Origin: Legionella quinlivanii
GTDB lineage: Bacteria; Pseudomonadota; Gammaproteobacteria; Legionellales; Legionellaceae
Direction: 5' to 3'
DNA: 64,000 nucleotides
Assembly: GCF_900461555.1 (NCBI RefSeq)
Contig: NZ_UGOX01000001.1
Location: 1-64,000, forward strand
This document shows positions 11,367 through 21,152 of this stretch, in pieces (the stretch's first letter is position 1; each line of letters opens with the position of its first letter). Below the pieces are notes generated by a model that saw nothing but the letters and a program-made list of their open reading frames with translations, did no database searches and had not been told where the DNA came from. Made by a program: the position numbers and the translations under genes.

Positions 11367-12836
11367 ATGCAAATAATACCAACAATTTTATGCGGAGGAG
11401 CTGGTTCCCGCTTATGGCCAGTTTCGCGTGAATTACATCCCAAGCCTTTTATTCAACTCAGTGACGGCCAAAGTTTATTACAAAAAGCGTTTATACGCGG
11501 CGCTCTGATTCCTGGTGTTAAAGAAATAATGACGGTTACCAATCGTGAGTTATTTTTCAAAATTCAGGATGTTTATCGCGAAGTCAACAGTGAGTCGCTT
11601 TATACCTCATTTATCCTTGAGCCTTTTGGTAAAAATACCACTGCAGCGATTGCCTCTTCTGCACTGACGATTGCTAAAAAATACGGGGATGATGCCGTTA
11701 TGCTGGTTTTGGCAGCAGATCATCTGATTGAGAATCAGGATGCCTTTCAGACAGCAGTTGCCCAGGCAAGCATGCTGGCAGCGGCCGGTCATCTGGTTAC
11801 GTTTGGTATTGAGCCCAATCATCCGGAAACGGGCTATGGCTACATTGAAGCCAATATTACGGCACCAATTAATCTTAAGACGCAGGAAGGCAAACCAGAG
11901 GGCTATTCAGTAAGCCGTTTCGTTGAAAAACCATCAAAAGAAAATGCCCAGGCATTCATCGATTCTGGTAATTATTTGTGGAATTCCGGCATGTTTTGCT
12001 TCACAGCTGGCCGGATACTGGAAGCACTGGAACAATTCTGTCCTGAGATATTACAGGCAACGGCCAGCTGCATTTCAGCCTCAAGGCATGATGTCAGTGA
12101 GAGCTCAGAGCAAGTTCATCTTGATTCTGCTCTGTTTGCTGAAGTACCGGACAATTCCATAGACTATGCGGTTATGGAGCCAGCATCGCATAATTCAAAA
12201 GTCGCAGTAGTCCCTTGCAATATTGGCTGGAGCGATATCGGTTCCTGGCGGGCAATCGGCGATTTATCGACGCCTGATGAAGCAGGAAACCGCGTCGAAG
12301 GCCATGCGTTAATTCATGAAAGCAGTAATTGCTACATTCAGAGCAATGATCGTTTAGTGGGGGCTGTGGGTGTAGATGACTTAATTATCATTGATACGCC
12401 GGACGCTCTGCTGGTCGCCAATAATCAGCGGGCACAGGATGTAAAGCATGTTTATGCCGAGTTAAAGGCACGAGGTCATGAAACACATAAGCTGCACCGT
12501 ACAGTTCATCGGCCCTGGGGTACTTACACCGTATTGGAAGAAGGACCCAATTTCAAAATCAAGCGTATTGAAGTTAAACCGGGTGCCAGTTTAAGTTTAC
12601 AAATGCACCATCATCGCAGCGAGCACTGGATTGTGGTCAGCGGTATGGCAAAAGTCGTTAATGGCGATCAGGAAATGCTGGTGGGAACCAATCAGTCCAC
12701 CTACATTCCGGCAGGACATCGGCATCGCCTGGAGAATCCTGGCGTGCTCAATCTGGTCATGATCGAGGTACAAAGTGGTGAATATCTGGGAGAAGATGAT
12801 ATTATCCGCTTCGAAGATAATTATGGGCGAGTGTAA
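11367..12836 (+). CDS. manC: Mannose-1-phosphate guanylyltransferase / mannose-6-phosphate isomerase
   Basis: Makes GDP-mannose from mannose-1-phosphate and GTP, with a C-terminal phosphomannose isomerase-type cupin. The 489-residue bifunctional type II enzyme has the pyrophosphorylase signature [19 protein letters not shown] (about residues 9-27), [11 protein letters not shown] (about 185) and the cupin [12 protein letters not shown] with [15 protein letters not shown] (about 380-440). ATG 11367 is preferred to an upstream in-frame ATG because [13 protein letters not shown] is the normal N-terminus. The stop overlaps the manB start by one base (TAATG). Confidence 0.96.
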   Translation: MQIIPTILCGGAGSRLWPVSRELHPKPFIQLSDGQSLLQKAFIRGALIPGVKEIMTVTNRELFFKIQDVYREVNSESLYTSFILEPFGKNTTAAIASSALTIAKKYGDDAVMLVLAADHLIENQDAFQTAVAQASMLAAAGHLVTFGIEPNHPETGYGYIEANITAPINLKTQEGKPEGYSVSRFVEKPSKENAQAFIDSGNYLWNSGMFCFTAGRILEALEQFCPEILQATASCISASRHDVSESSEQVHLDSALFAEVPDNSIDYAVMEPASHNSKVAVVPCNIGWSDIGSWRAIGDLSTPDEAGNRVEGHALIHESSNCYIQSNDRLVGAVGVDDLIIIDTPDALLVANNQRAQDVKHVYAELKARGHETHKLHRTVHRPWGTYTVLEEGPNFKIKRIEVKPGASLSLQMHHHRSEHWIVVSGMAKVVNGDQEMLVGTNQSTYIPAGHRHRLENPGVLNLVMIEVQSGEYLGEDDIIRFEDNYGRV

Positions 12837-14218
12837 TGACAGCTCTAACCTGCTTTAAAGCCTATGATATACGCGGACAACTGGGTATCGACCTTGATGA
12901 GTCAATTGCTTATCGCATTGGCCGGGCCTTTGCACAGTTTCTGAATGCCAAACGTCTGGTGGTTGGCGGCGATATCCGCCTGTCAACCGAATCTTTAAAG
13001 GCGGCACTCATCCGTGGAATTAATGACGCCGGTGCGGATGTTATTGATCTGGGCTTGACCGGCACTGAAGAAGTCTATTTCGCATCATTTCATTGGGATG
13101 TCGATGGCGGCATCGAGGTGACGGCCAGCCATAATCCTATGAATTATAATGGCATGAAAATGGTCGGTCCCAGGGCGCTGCCAATCAGCGGCGATAGCGG
13201 GCTTAAAGAAATTCAGCGCCTTGCTGAACAGAGTGAGTTTACTACTCCTTCCAGAACAGGAAGCTGCATACAGCAAAGTATATTGCAGGCCTATTGCGAC
13301 CATTTGCTTGAATATATTGACCTTCAGGCAATAACCCCTTGTCAATTGGTGGTGAATGCCGGAAATGGCGCAGCGGGTCATGTAATAGACGAATTGGAAA
13401 AGCGTTTTAAGCAACGCAGTATTCCCATTCAGTTTATCAAGATTAATCATGAGCCCGATGGACATTTTCCTAATGGTATTCCGAATCCCTTGCTGCCGGA
13501 AAATCGTTCCTCAACCGCTGATGCGGTAAAGCAACATCAGGCGGCAATGGGTATTGCCTGGGATGGCGATTTTGACCGCTGTTTTCTTTTTGACGAAGAA
13601 GGCCAGTTTATTGAGGGGTATTACATTGTGGGTTTATTGGCCGCTGCCTTTCTTAAACAATATCCCGCTGAAAAAATCATTTATGATCCCAGACTCACCT
13701 GGAATACCATCGACGTGGTGAGCAACGCCGGTGGTCTGGCGATCCAAAGTAAAACAGGTCACGCATTTATCAAGGAAAGAATGCGGCAGGAGAATGCCAT
13801 TTACGGCGGCGAGATGAGTGCCCATCATTATTTCCGGGATTTTGCCTATTGCGATAGCGGAATGATCCCCTGGCTGCTAGTTCTTGAGTTATTATCAAGA
13901 ACAGGTAAAACCCTATCGCAACTGGTCAAGGAAAGAATGTCGCTTTATCCCTGCAGCGGCGAATTAAATTACAAGGTTACCGATGTGAAACCGGTTCTTG
14001 AAAGGGTGTTAAATTATTACTTAAATGCAAAGACCGGAGAAGAAACTCCTCATGTCGATAGAACCGATGGCTTAAGTCTTGAGTTCAGTCAGTGGCGTAT
14101 GAATATTCGTGCCTCCAATACTGAGCCTTTATTACGTCTTAATATCGAATCGCGTGGTTGTCATTCTCTGGTTAACGAACGGGTACGTGAAGTGGAGTCA
14201 TTAATCCACGCAGACTAG
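12836..14218 (+). CDS. manB: Phosphomannomutase
   Basis: Interconverts mannose-6-phosphate and mannose-1-phosphate, supplying ManC. The 460-residue protein belongs to the alpha-D-phosphohexomutase family and shows the phosphoserine loop [13 protein letters not shown] (about 97-109), the metal-binding loop WDGDFDRCF (about 242), the sugar-binding [10 protein letters not shown] (about 322) and the phosphate-binding [12 protein letters not shown] near the C-terminus. It is translationally coupled to manC. Confidence 0.96.
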   Translation: MTALTCFKAYDIRGQLGIDLDESIAYRIGRAFAQFLNAKRLVVGGDIRLSTESLKAALIRGINDAGADVIDLGLTGTEEVYFASFHWDVDGGIEVTASHNPMNYNGMKMVGPRALPISGDSGLKEIQRLAEQSEFTTPSRTGSCIQQSILQAYCDHLLEYIDLQAITPCQLVVNAGNGAAGHVIDELEKRFKQRSIPIQFIKINHEPDGHFPNGIPNPLLPENRSSTADAVKQHQAAMGIAWDGDFDRCFLFDEEGQFIEGYYIVGLLAAAFLKQYPAEKIIYDPRLTWNTIDVVSNAGGLAIQSKTGHAFIKERMRQENAIYGGEMSAHHYFRDFAYCDSGMIPWLLVLELLSRTGKTLSQLVKERMSLYPCSGELNYKVTDVKPVLERVLNYYLNAKTGEETPHVDRTDGLSLEFSQWRMNIRASNTEPLLRLNIESRGCHSLVNERVREVESLIHAD

Positions 14219-14268
14219 CTCACGTTTTTAATTAGCAACAAATACGAAATGGTGGTTGAGGAAATAGC

Positions 14269-15360
14269 ATGCAAAAGAAAGTCGCATTAATTACTGGTAT
14301 CACTGGACAAGATGGAGCTTATCTTGCTGAATTACTATTGGCAAAAGGCTATGAAGTTCATGGTATCAAACGTCGATCTTCTTTGTTTAACACAGCGCGT
14401 ATCGACCATCTGTACCATGATCCTCATTGCAAAGGTTATGATTTAACCTTGCATCATGGTGACTTAACGGACTCCTCAAGCCTTGTCCGTATTGTGCAGC
14501 AAGTACAGCCGGATGAAATTTATAACCTGGCAGCGCAAAGCCATGTGGCTGTCTCATTTGAAGAGCCTGAGTACACCGCCAATTCAGATGCTTTAGGCGC
14601 ATTAAGACTGCTTGAAGCAATACGAATTACCGGCCTTGAGAAAAAAACCCGCTTTTATCAGGCGAGCACCTCTGAGCTGTACGGATTAGTGCAGGAAGTT
14701 CCGCAGCGTGAAACCACGCCCTTCTATCCACGAAGCCCTTATGCAGTTGCCAAACTCTATGCTTACTGGATGACTGTAAACTACCGCGAAGCCTATGGGA
14801 TCTATGCTTGTAACGGGATCCTGTTCAATCACGAATCCCCTATCCGCGGTGAGACTTTTGTTACTCGTAAAATTACCCGCGCTCTGGCAAGAATAAAACT
14901 GGGTTTCCAGGATAAGCTCTACCTGGGTAATTTAAACGCCTTGCGTGACTGGGGACATGCCCGTGATTACGTGGAAATGCAGTGGTTGATGCTGCAACAA
15001 AATCAAGCGGAAGACTTCGTGATTGCCACTGGAAAGCAGCATTCTGTACGGGAATTCGTTGAAATCGCAGCCAGAAAGATAGAGATTGATATTCAATGGG
15101 AAGGTGAGAACGAGCAGGAAAAAGGATACGACGCCAAAACGGGCCGCTGTATCGTTGAGGTGGACCCACGCTATTTCCGGCCCGCTGAAGTAGAGACCCT
15201 GCTGGGTGATGCCACTAAGGCAAAAGAGAAGTTAGGTTGGGAACCTAAAACGACATTTGAAGAATTGGTTACCGAGATGATGAGTGAAGACTTGAAAGAA
15301 GCGCAACGCGATGATTTGATGCGCCAGCACGGTTTTAAATACACCAATTTCAATGAATAA
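14269..15360 (+). CDS. gmd: GDP-mannose 4,6-dehydratase
   Basis: Converts GDP-D-mannose to GDP-4-keto-6-deoxy-D-mannose using bound NADP. The 363-residue SDR-family protein has the nucleotide-binding [18 protein letters not shown] (about 9-26), the NADP-phosphate-binding KRRSS, STSELYG with the active-site Thr-Ser-Glu region, and the catalytic YxxxK in [12 protein letters not shown] (about 158-169). Its position before per directs the product toward perosamine rather than fucose, since no GDP-fucose synthase is nearby. Confidence 0.96.
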   Translation: MQKKVALITGITGQDGAYLAELLLAKGYEVHGIKRRSSLFNTARIDHLYHDPHCKGYDLTLHHGDLTDSSSLVRIVQQVQPDEIYNLAAQSHVAVSFEEPEYTANSDALGALRLLEAIRITGLEKKTRFYQASTSELYGLVQEVPQRETTPFYPRSPYAVAKLYAYWMTVNYREAYGIYACNGILFNHESPIRGETFVTRKITRALARIKLGFQDKLYLGNLNALRDWGHARDYVEMQWLMLQQNQAEDFVIATGKQHSVREFVEIAARKIEIDIQWEGENEQEKGYDAKTGRCIVEVDPRYFRPAEVETLLGDATKAKEKLGWEPKTTFEELVTEMMSEDLKEAQRDDLMRQHGFKYTNFNE

Positions 15361-15381
15361 TGCTTAGCAGGTGAACACAGA

Positions 15382-16467
15382 ATGATCCCAGTCTATCAAC
15401 CGTATTTTAGTGGTCGTGAGAAAGAATATGTTAATCAATGTCTGGATTCCACCTGGATTTCATCCAAGGGCGAATTCATTTCCAGATTTGAGAAGGCTTT
15501 TGCAGAATATACCGGCTCGCCCTATGCAACGACTGTTTCCAATGGCACCGTAGCCATTCATCTGGCTTTGGAAGCACTCGGCCTGGGTGAAGGTGACGAA
15601 GTGATTGTGCCCACGCTCACTTATGTCGCCTCTGTGAATACCATTATCCAGACTGGCGCCACTCCTGTTTATGTCGATTCATTAGAGCCAAGCCTGCAAA
15701 TTGATCCAGCGGATGTGATTCGTAAAATTACACCGCGGACCAAAGCCGTGATGGCCGTCCATCTCTATGGTCTGCCCTGCGATATGGATCAACTGACTGC
15801 TATCTGCAAAGAGCATCAGCTGTATTTAATTGAGGATTGTGCAGAAGCCTTTGGCACGCACTATAAAGGTCAGCATGTGGGTACCTTTGGCGATGCGGCG
15901 ACCTTCAGTTTTTTTGGAAACAAGACAATTACCACCGGCGAAGGCGGTATGGTTCTTTGCAAATCAAAAGCCTTGTATGAGCGTGCCTGCCATCTGAAGA
16001 ATCAGGGCGTTTCTCCAGAACGCGAATATTGGCATAATATTGTGGCCTACAATTACCGAATGACAAATATATGTGCGGCAATCGGTTTGGCGCAATTGGA
16101 ACAAGCGGATGCAATTCTTGCTAAAAAACGCGAAATTGCTGCCTGGTATAAAGAAGGATTAGCCGATTTGCCTTTATACTCACATGAAGAAATGGAAAAT
16201 ATGCGACATTCTTTCTGGATGTGTTCAATTGTCGTTGATAATGCAAACCAACGCCAGCCTCTTCGTGATTTCATGAAATCCAAAGGCATAGAAACACGGC
16301 CATTCTTCCATCCATCGCATCAGCTACCGCACTGTGCTGCAAAAGGAGAGTTTCCGGTCGCTCAATCGCTGTCTGAACGCGGGATAAATTTGCCTAGCTC
16401 CCCGATGCTTGAGTATAAGGATGTGGCTTATATCTGTGAAATCATAAGGTCTTTTTTTTTGATATAA
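15382..16467 (+). CDS. per: GDP-perosamine synthase
   Basis: A PLP-dependent aminotransferase (DegT/DnrJ/EryC1 family) that aminates GDP-4-keto-6-deoxymannose to GDP-perosamine. The 361-residue protein has SNGTVAIHLALEALG (about 53), EDCAEAFGTHYKG (about 152) and the PLP-lysine motif FFGNKTITTGEGGM (about 177-190). The FFGNK form, with Asn instead of the His seen in many sugar aminotransferases such as WecE here, is typical of perosamine synthases. A run of nine T (16452-16460) encodes the end of the C-terminal SFFLI; slippage would alter only the last residues. Confidence 0.9.
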   Translation: MIPVYQPYFSGREKEYVNQCLDSTWISSKGEFISRFEKAFAEYTGSPYATTVSNGTVAIHLALEALGLGEGDEVIVPTLTYVASVNTIIQTGATPVYVDSLEPSLQIDPADVIRKITPRTKAVMAVHLYGLPCDMDQLTAICKEHQLYLIEDCAEAFGTHYKGQHVGTFGDAATFSFFGNKTITTGEGGMVLCKSKALYERACHLKNQGVSPEREYWHNIVAYNYRMTNICAAIGLAQLEQADAILAKKREIAAWYKEGLADLPLYSHEEMENMRHSFWMCSIVVDNANQRQPLRDFMKSKGIETRPFFHPSHQLPHCAAKGEFPVAQSLSERGINLPSSPMLEYKDVAYICEIIRSFFLI

Positions 16468-16612
16468 GCAGGGACTTGTATAATAACTGGTCATAATGAA
16501 TTGCTTTATTTATCACCATAACTAGCGTATTATTCTGCACTAGTCATTTACATCAATTTATTGAACTGCTCTGCAGTCAGTTTTGATAAAAACTGGTTAA
16601 AAAAGATTGTTT

Positions 16613-17395
16613 ATGAATAATTATTTAAAAGGCATTTGGTCATCCCGGTATTTTTGGTCACATCTTGCTCTTTCTGATTTAAGATCACGGTGGCGTCGCT
16701 CATCAATGGGTATTTTGTGGTCAATTATTCAACCGTTGGGGATGACTATACTTTTGTCATTGGTATTCAGCAGACTATTTCATATCGATATTACACGCTA
16801 TGCGCCATATATCCTGTCTGGCTTGATTGTCTGGGAGTTTATTGGTTCCACCTTAACTGGCGGCTCCCTCGCCTTTGTACAGGCTGATGCCTATATTAAG
16901 CAATGCAGGCATCCACTGGCCATATACACCCTGCGCCTGCTTTTATGCAACATCATTGTGTTGGCGCTAGCCAGTACAGTACTCTGGGTTTGGGCTGTTG
17001 TAGTGATGCCTGAAAATTTTGGCTTCAGTTGGCTGGCAATTTTCACATTTTTTCCAATACTCGCATTAATTGTCTGGCCATTAGCGAGCCTGCTGGCTTA
17101 TCTGGGGCCAAGATTCAGAGATATTCCACATGCAATGGGATTAATTTTACAGATGATCTGGTTTATCTCTCCTGTCTATTTTGAAGAAAAAATGTTTCGT
17201 AGCGGCGGGCTTGGAGGGCTGGTTGATTACAATCCGGTATACCATCTGCTGCAAATAATCCGTGCTCCTGTGCTGGAAGGCAAGTGGCCAACGCTTACTA
17301 ACTATCTGGCTTGTCTGTGCGCAGCACTTATTTTCTTTTGCCTAGCGGTGCTGGTCGGTCGAAAATCAGAACGTCGAGTGATATTTTATTTATGA
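16613..17395 (+). CDS. wzm: O-antigen ABC transporter permease Wzm
   Basis: The membrane subunit of the ABC exporter that flips undecaprenyl-linked O-polysaccharide. The 260-residue ABC-2 type protein has an N-terminal amphipathic segment with SDLRSRWRRSSMGILWSIIQP, characteristic of polysaccharide exporters, and about six membrane segments. ATG 16613 is used; an upstream TTG adds only two residues. The stop overlaps the wzt start (ATGA). With no Wzx/Wzy seen nearby, this supports ABC-dependent O-antigen assembly. Confidence 0.94.
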   Translation: MNNYLKGIWSSRYFWSHLALSDLRSRWRRSSMGILWSIIQPLGMTILLSLVFSRLFHIDITRYAPYILSGLIVWEFIGSTLTGGSLAFVQADAYIKQCRHPLAIYTLRLLLCNIIVLALASTVLWVWAVVVMPENFGFSWLAIFTFFPILALIVWPLASLLAYLGPRFRDIPHAMGLILQMIWFISPVYFEEKMFRSGGLGGLVDYNPVYHLLQIIRAPVLEGKWPTLTNYLACLCAALIFFCLAVLVGRKSERRVIFYL

Positions 17396-18150
17396 GAAAA
17401 AATTATATCAAACTGGAAAATGTGAACCTGGTGTATTCCTCTGTCGCCTATCAGGAGCGTTCGCTCAAGTCCTTACTGAGTAAACTCGGCAGACCAAAAC
17501 AAAATAAACATTTGATGTCAGATATTCATGCATTGAAAAATGTGAGCCTGACTATCGAGCAGGGTGAGCGTGTTGGCTTACTTGGCCATAATGGTGCTGG
17601 CAAGAGCACCTTTTTAAAAACTGTAGCCGGACTTTACCCCATTTCATCTGGAAAGCTGGATGTCTGCGGTCAGATTCGCTCACTTTTCGATTTAAGTTTA
17701 GGGTTTGAGCCTGATGCGACAGGCCGCGAAAATATTCTCTATCGTGGTCTGCTGCTAGGCTTGACGCCACGATTCATGAAAGAAAAAGAAGCGGAAATCG
17801 TTCAGTTTTCCGGACTGGGCGAGTTTATAGACTATCCTATCAAAACCTATTCAGCAGGGATGCAGGTTCGCCTGGCATTCGCGATTTCGACAACGGTAGG
17901 CGGCGATATCTTATTGCTGGATGAGGTCATTGGTGCCGGTGATGCAAATTTTATGCTCAAAGCGAAAGACCGTATACACAGTCTGATTGAAAGGGCAGAA
18001 ATTCTTGTTTTAGCGTCCCATGATTTTTCCGCTTTAAAAAATCTATGTGAGAGAGGGCTTGTTTTCCATCATGGCGAGCTTGTTTTTGATGGTGAAATAA
18101 CCAAGGCTATTGCCTTCTACCACCAAATAAATGAGCTTAGCGTTGCCTAA
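17392..18150 (+). CDS. wzt: O-antigen ABC transporter ATP-binding protein Wzt
   Basis: The ATPase partner of Wzm. The 252-residue protein has Walker A GHNGAGKST (about 63-71), the signature YSAGMQVRLAFAI (about 155), Walker B ILLLDEVIGAGDANF (about 178) and the switch His in ASHDFSALK. It ends soon after the nucleotide-binding domain and lacks the C-terminal carbohydrate-binding domain of E. coli O8/O9a Wzt, so it resembles the short type that exports without recognising a chain cap. The start overlaps the wzm stop. Confidence 0.94.
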   Translation: MRKNYIKLENVNLVYSSVAYQERSLKSLLSKLGRPKQNKHLMSDIHALKNVSLTIEQGERVGLLGHNGAGKSTFLKTVAGLYPISSGKLDVCGQIRSLFDLSLGFEPDATGRENILYRGLLLGLTPRFMKEKEAEIVQFSGLGEFIDYPIKTYSAGMQVRLAFAISTTVGGDILLLDEVIGAGDANFMLKAKDRIHSLIERAEILVLASHDFSALKNLCERGLVFHHGELVFDGEITKAIAFYHQINELSVA

Positions 18151-18152
18151 GT

Positions 18153-18800
18153 ATGGATAAATCTAACATCCTGCTTGTGGTCATGGGATATGGCGGACAT
18201 GCCAGAAGCGTTGCTGATGTGGCGTTTTCTGCTGGTTACAGGCAATTGGTATTTGTTGACTCAAACGCCCGGCCTCAAGAGCAGTTTATCAATTTCCCGG
18301 TATTCAATACTTATCCTGATCAAACTCAGGATTGCTGCTTAGCTTCAGGAGATAACAGCCGACGCGAGCAACAAATGAATCAGGCAATTAAAAAACAATG
18401 GCAGATTGCTTCGATAATCTCACCAAAAAGTAATCTGTCTCTGGGAGCCTCGATCGGTAGCGGTAGTTTTGTGGGCCATTTGGCAAGCATCGGACCACAG
18501 GCCACAATTGGACGAGGATGTATTATTAATACAGGCGCAATCGTCGAGCACGATTGCTCAGTGGGCGATTTTAGTCACATCTCGGTTAATACGGTTTTAG
18601 CCGGATATGTGTCAGTGGGTAAATTTGTATTTGTCGGTGCGGGTGCAATTATCCGTGATCGGGTGAGTATCTCCGATAATGTGATTATTGGAGCTGGCAG
18701 CACAGTGATCAAAGACATCCACGAACCCGGTGTGTATGCAGGGTCGCCGGCAAAAAAAATACGCTCATCGCAGGAGCTCCCGGGAAGCCAGCTGTCGTAA
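18153..18800 (+). CDS. PglD/PerB-like sugar N-acyltransferase
   Basis: A left-handed beta-helix acyltransferase of the NeuD/PglD/PerB family. The 215-residue protein has an N-terminal Rossmann-like sugar-nucleotide domain (VMGYGGHARSVADVA) followed by hexapeptide repeats including the catalytic-type EHDCSVGDFSHIS and a C-terminal GVYAGSPAKKIR. It starts two bases after the wzt stop in the perosamine/export operon, so GDP-perosamine is the natural candidate substrate, as with PerB of Caulobacter. Acetyl versus another acyl group cannot be decided. Confidence 0.85.
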   Translation: MDKSNILLVVMGYGGHARSVADVAFSAGYRQLVFVDSNARPQEQFINFPVFNTYPDQTQDCCLASGDNSRREQQMNQAIKKQWQIASIISPKSNLSLGASIGSGSFVGHLASIGPQATIGRGCIINTGAIVEHDCSVGDFSHISVNTVLAGYVSVGKFVFVGAGAIIRDRVSISDNVIIGAGSTVIKDIHEPGVYAGSPAKKIRSSQELPGSQLS

Positions 18801-18827
18801 ATTGAATGATTATGAGTGATAGGTAAA

Positions 18828-21152
18828 ATGCAAATAAATTGTGTAACGAGCCAGCATCAACCTGAGAATCACAAACCAGTGAGAGTGATGTGGCTGATTC
18901 ATGACGCCGACGTCAAAAAGTTTGAGATTGCCATGTTAAAAACACTAGGCATCCATGAAATTTACTTACCTAAAATCTCACCTGTTTCCTGCACGCACAT
19001 TCCTGATGCTATTGATTATTCTGAAGATGCTGGTTTAAACATACCTGAGGAAAAAATAAGCCTGTTAAATCACACAGACTGGTATTCAACTCCTGATGAC
19101 GAAGCGATTGCGATTGCAAACGACTATTTTGATATTGCTTTCATTCATTGGGGGGGGGCCGGGATATCCCGATTTGTTAATCAATTCAAAGGGACCCTGA
19201 TTTTACGCGCCTACGGAATCCCGAATGAACTTGCCTATTCCAGTATTATAAATCTTCATTTGCTGAACAGCTGCAGCAATCCAAGACTGGTAAGGTCTCT
19301 CGGCTCCCGATTCTGGTTCGGAGAAGCATTTGAAAATATCAAAGCTAATGAGCCCGAGTATATTAAAAAACGAGCAATCTACCTGCCAGTTGGTTTAACT
19401 GAACCTGCGATGGCAGAGTCATGGGAAGGTAGTGACAGGTCGATATTTTTTGTTTGTCCTGATCTGGCTCGTAATAGTTATAATAAGAAAACCCAGGAAA
19501 AATTTAGCAAGGATTTTGCTGGTTTCCCTTATGTGATAGCCGGGGAACAGCAATTTATGCCAAAAAATGCAAATAATATTCTAAGATTCCAGCCCAAAGC
19601 AGAACACGAGGTAAATTTACGTGAAATGCGGGTCATGTTCTATTATAACGAGGAGCAAAGATACCTTCACAAATATCCTCTGGAAGCAATCCAGTCAGGT
19701 ATGCCATTGATCTTTATGGCTGGCGGGGTGCTTGACCAGCTCGGAGGTTCTAACCTCCCTGGAAGATGCCTGAACATTAGCGACGCTCAGGAAAAAATAA
19801 AACGAATCCTGAATGATGATTGGGACTTTATCAATGAGATTCGCAAAACCCAGCTCAGTATTCTCGAACAGGTTAGTTGGAAACATTGTGAATCCGCCTG
19901 GCGCAATTCATTTACCCAGGTTTTAAAAGAGTTAAGTAAGCCGCAACAGCAAAGACCCGCTTTTACACTGGCTCCTCGCAAAAAAATTGCAGTCATACTT
20001 CCTATCGGGTACCGAGGCGGAACTCTTAAAGCAGCCAAATTGATTACACAAGCATTATATCAGGGCAGCAGGGAGTGGCAGGAGCCGGCTGAGGTTGTTT
20101 TTTTCCATCTTGATGAGCCAGGTATCTATTCTGAAGAAGACTGGGATACATTATTTCCCGGCGTGCAGCGGCGCAGCTATCAGTGGAAAATACTATCGTC
20201 CCCTGAAGCCAGACGTGCTATGCGCTATGCCGGTTATGACGACTGGGAACCTACCAGCCGAAGCTATTGTGTGCCGGATGATGGGATCAATGACTCGCTC
20301 GACTGTGATCTTTGGATTGTAGTTTCTGACAGAATGAACTTGCCTCTCCTGCCGATACGACCCAATCTGTACATTATTTATGACTGTATTCAGCGCTATA
20401 TTCCTGCCATCCTGCCTTCTGATGACATTGGTTGCATAGAGGCGGTACGCCAGGCAAATGGGGTGCTGGTAACCACTCAATTTACGAAAGAGGATGCCCA
20501 CCAGTATTTTGGAATAGAGCCTGAAAAAGTGAAACAGGTTCCTATGCTGATGGACCTATTCAAGAAAGAGGAATCCTGGCCTATCCCGGAAGAACCTTAT
20601 TTTCTGTGGACAACCAATAAGGCGCTTCACAAGAACCTTGAGAATGCGCTCACAGCATTATATATCTATTACACCCGCCTGGATGGAAAATTTGCCTGTC
20701 ATGTAACCGGGGTAAACGCCCAGGATATTTTAGAAACAGTTTCTACTCAAACTCGTCAAAATATTTCAGCGCTTACAAATTTACAGGAAAAAATTATATT
20801 CTGGGGTGAGTTATCTGAACTTGAGTATCAGAAAAAATTGGCAGGCGCTAAATTCCTTTGGCATCCATGCAGGATTGACAATGGAACAGGAAGTGTTGTG
20901 GAAGCCGCCAGTTTAAACGTTCCCTCGCTAAGCAGTGATTATCCGGCAATGCGTGAAATGAATGAGACTTTCGGTTTAAATTTGACCTGGATGAATCCTG
21001 ATAATCCTGGATTAATGGCTGCCCGGTTGAAGGAAATGGAGAACAATTATCAGCCAATGAAGAAATTGTTGCCAGCAGACGCGAAATTAGCTGAGCGGCA
21101 GGTTGAGAAACTAGCTAATGAGTATTGGAGGGTGGTACGCGAATGTCTGTAA
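18828..21152 (+). CDS. Large two-domain glycosyltransferase
   Basis: Probably elongates or modifies the O-chain. The 774-residue protein looks like two GT-B glycosyltransferase units. The first half (about 20-370) ends with a donor-site-like KYPLEAIQSGMPLIF. The second half has PYFLWTTNKALHKNLENAL (about 590) and the GT4 donor motif NGTGSVVEAASLNVPSLSSD (about 685). ATG 18828 is preferred to an upstream GTG. A run of nine G at codon about 108 (HWGGAG) makes it a candidate phase-variable gene. It overlaps the next gene by 10 bases. Confidence 0.8.
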   Translation: MQINCVTSQHQPENHKPVRVMWLIHDADVKKFEIAMLKTLGIHEIYLPKISPVSCTHIPDAIDYSEDAGLNIPEEKISLLNHTDWYSTPDDEAIAIANDYFDIAFIHWGGAGISRFVNQFKGTLILRAYGIPNELAYSSIINLHLLNSCSNPRLVRSLGSRFWFGEAFENIKANEPEYIKKRAIYLPVGLTEPAMAESWEGSDRSIFFVCPDLARNSYNKKTQEKFSKDFAGFPYVIAGEQQFMPKNANNILRFQPKAEHEVNLREMRVMFYYNEEQRYLHKYPLEAIQSGMPLIFMAGGVLDQLGGSNLPGRCLNISDAQEKIKRILNDDWDFINEIRKTQLSILEQVSWKHCESAWRNSFTQVLKELSKPQQQRPAFTLAPRKKIAVILPIGYRGGTLKAAKLITQALYQGSREWQEPAEVVFFHLDEPGIYSEEDWDTLFPGVQRRSYQWKILSSPEARRAMRYAGYDDWEPTSRSYCVPDDGINDSLDCDLWIVVSDRMNLPLLPIRPNLYIIYDCIQRYIPAILPSDDIGCIEAVRQANGVLVTTQFTKEDAHQYFGIEPEKVKQVPMLMDLFKKEESWPIPEEPYFLWTTNKALHKNLENALTALYIYYTRLDGKFACHVTGVNAQDILETVSTQTRQNISALTNLQEKIIFWGELSELEYQKKLAGAKFLWHPCRIDNGTGSVVEAASLNVPSLSSDYPAMREMNETFGLNLTWMNPDNPGLMAARLKEMENNYQPMKKLLPADAKLAERQVEKLANEYWRVVRECL
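19150..19158. repeat. G9 homopolymer inside a glycosyltransferase gene
   Basis: Nine consecutive G encode the Gly-Gly of HWGGAG. Gain or loss of one base would shift the frame early in the gene. Such tracts are classic slipped-strand contingency sites. Confidence 0.9.

Noticed and set aside
16452-16460. T9 tract near the end of per as a phase-variation site.
   Set aside because: Slippage would alter only the last three or four residues, so an on-off switch is unlikely.
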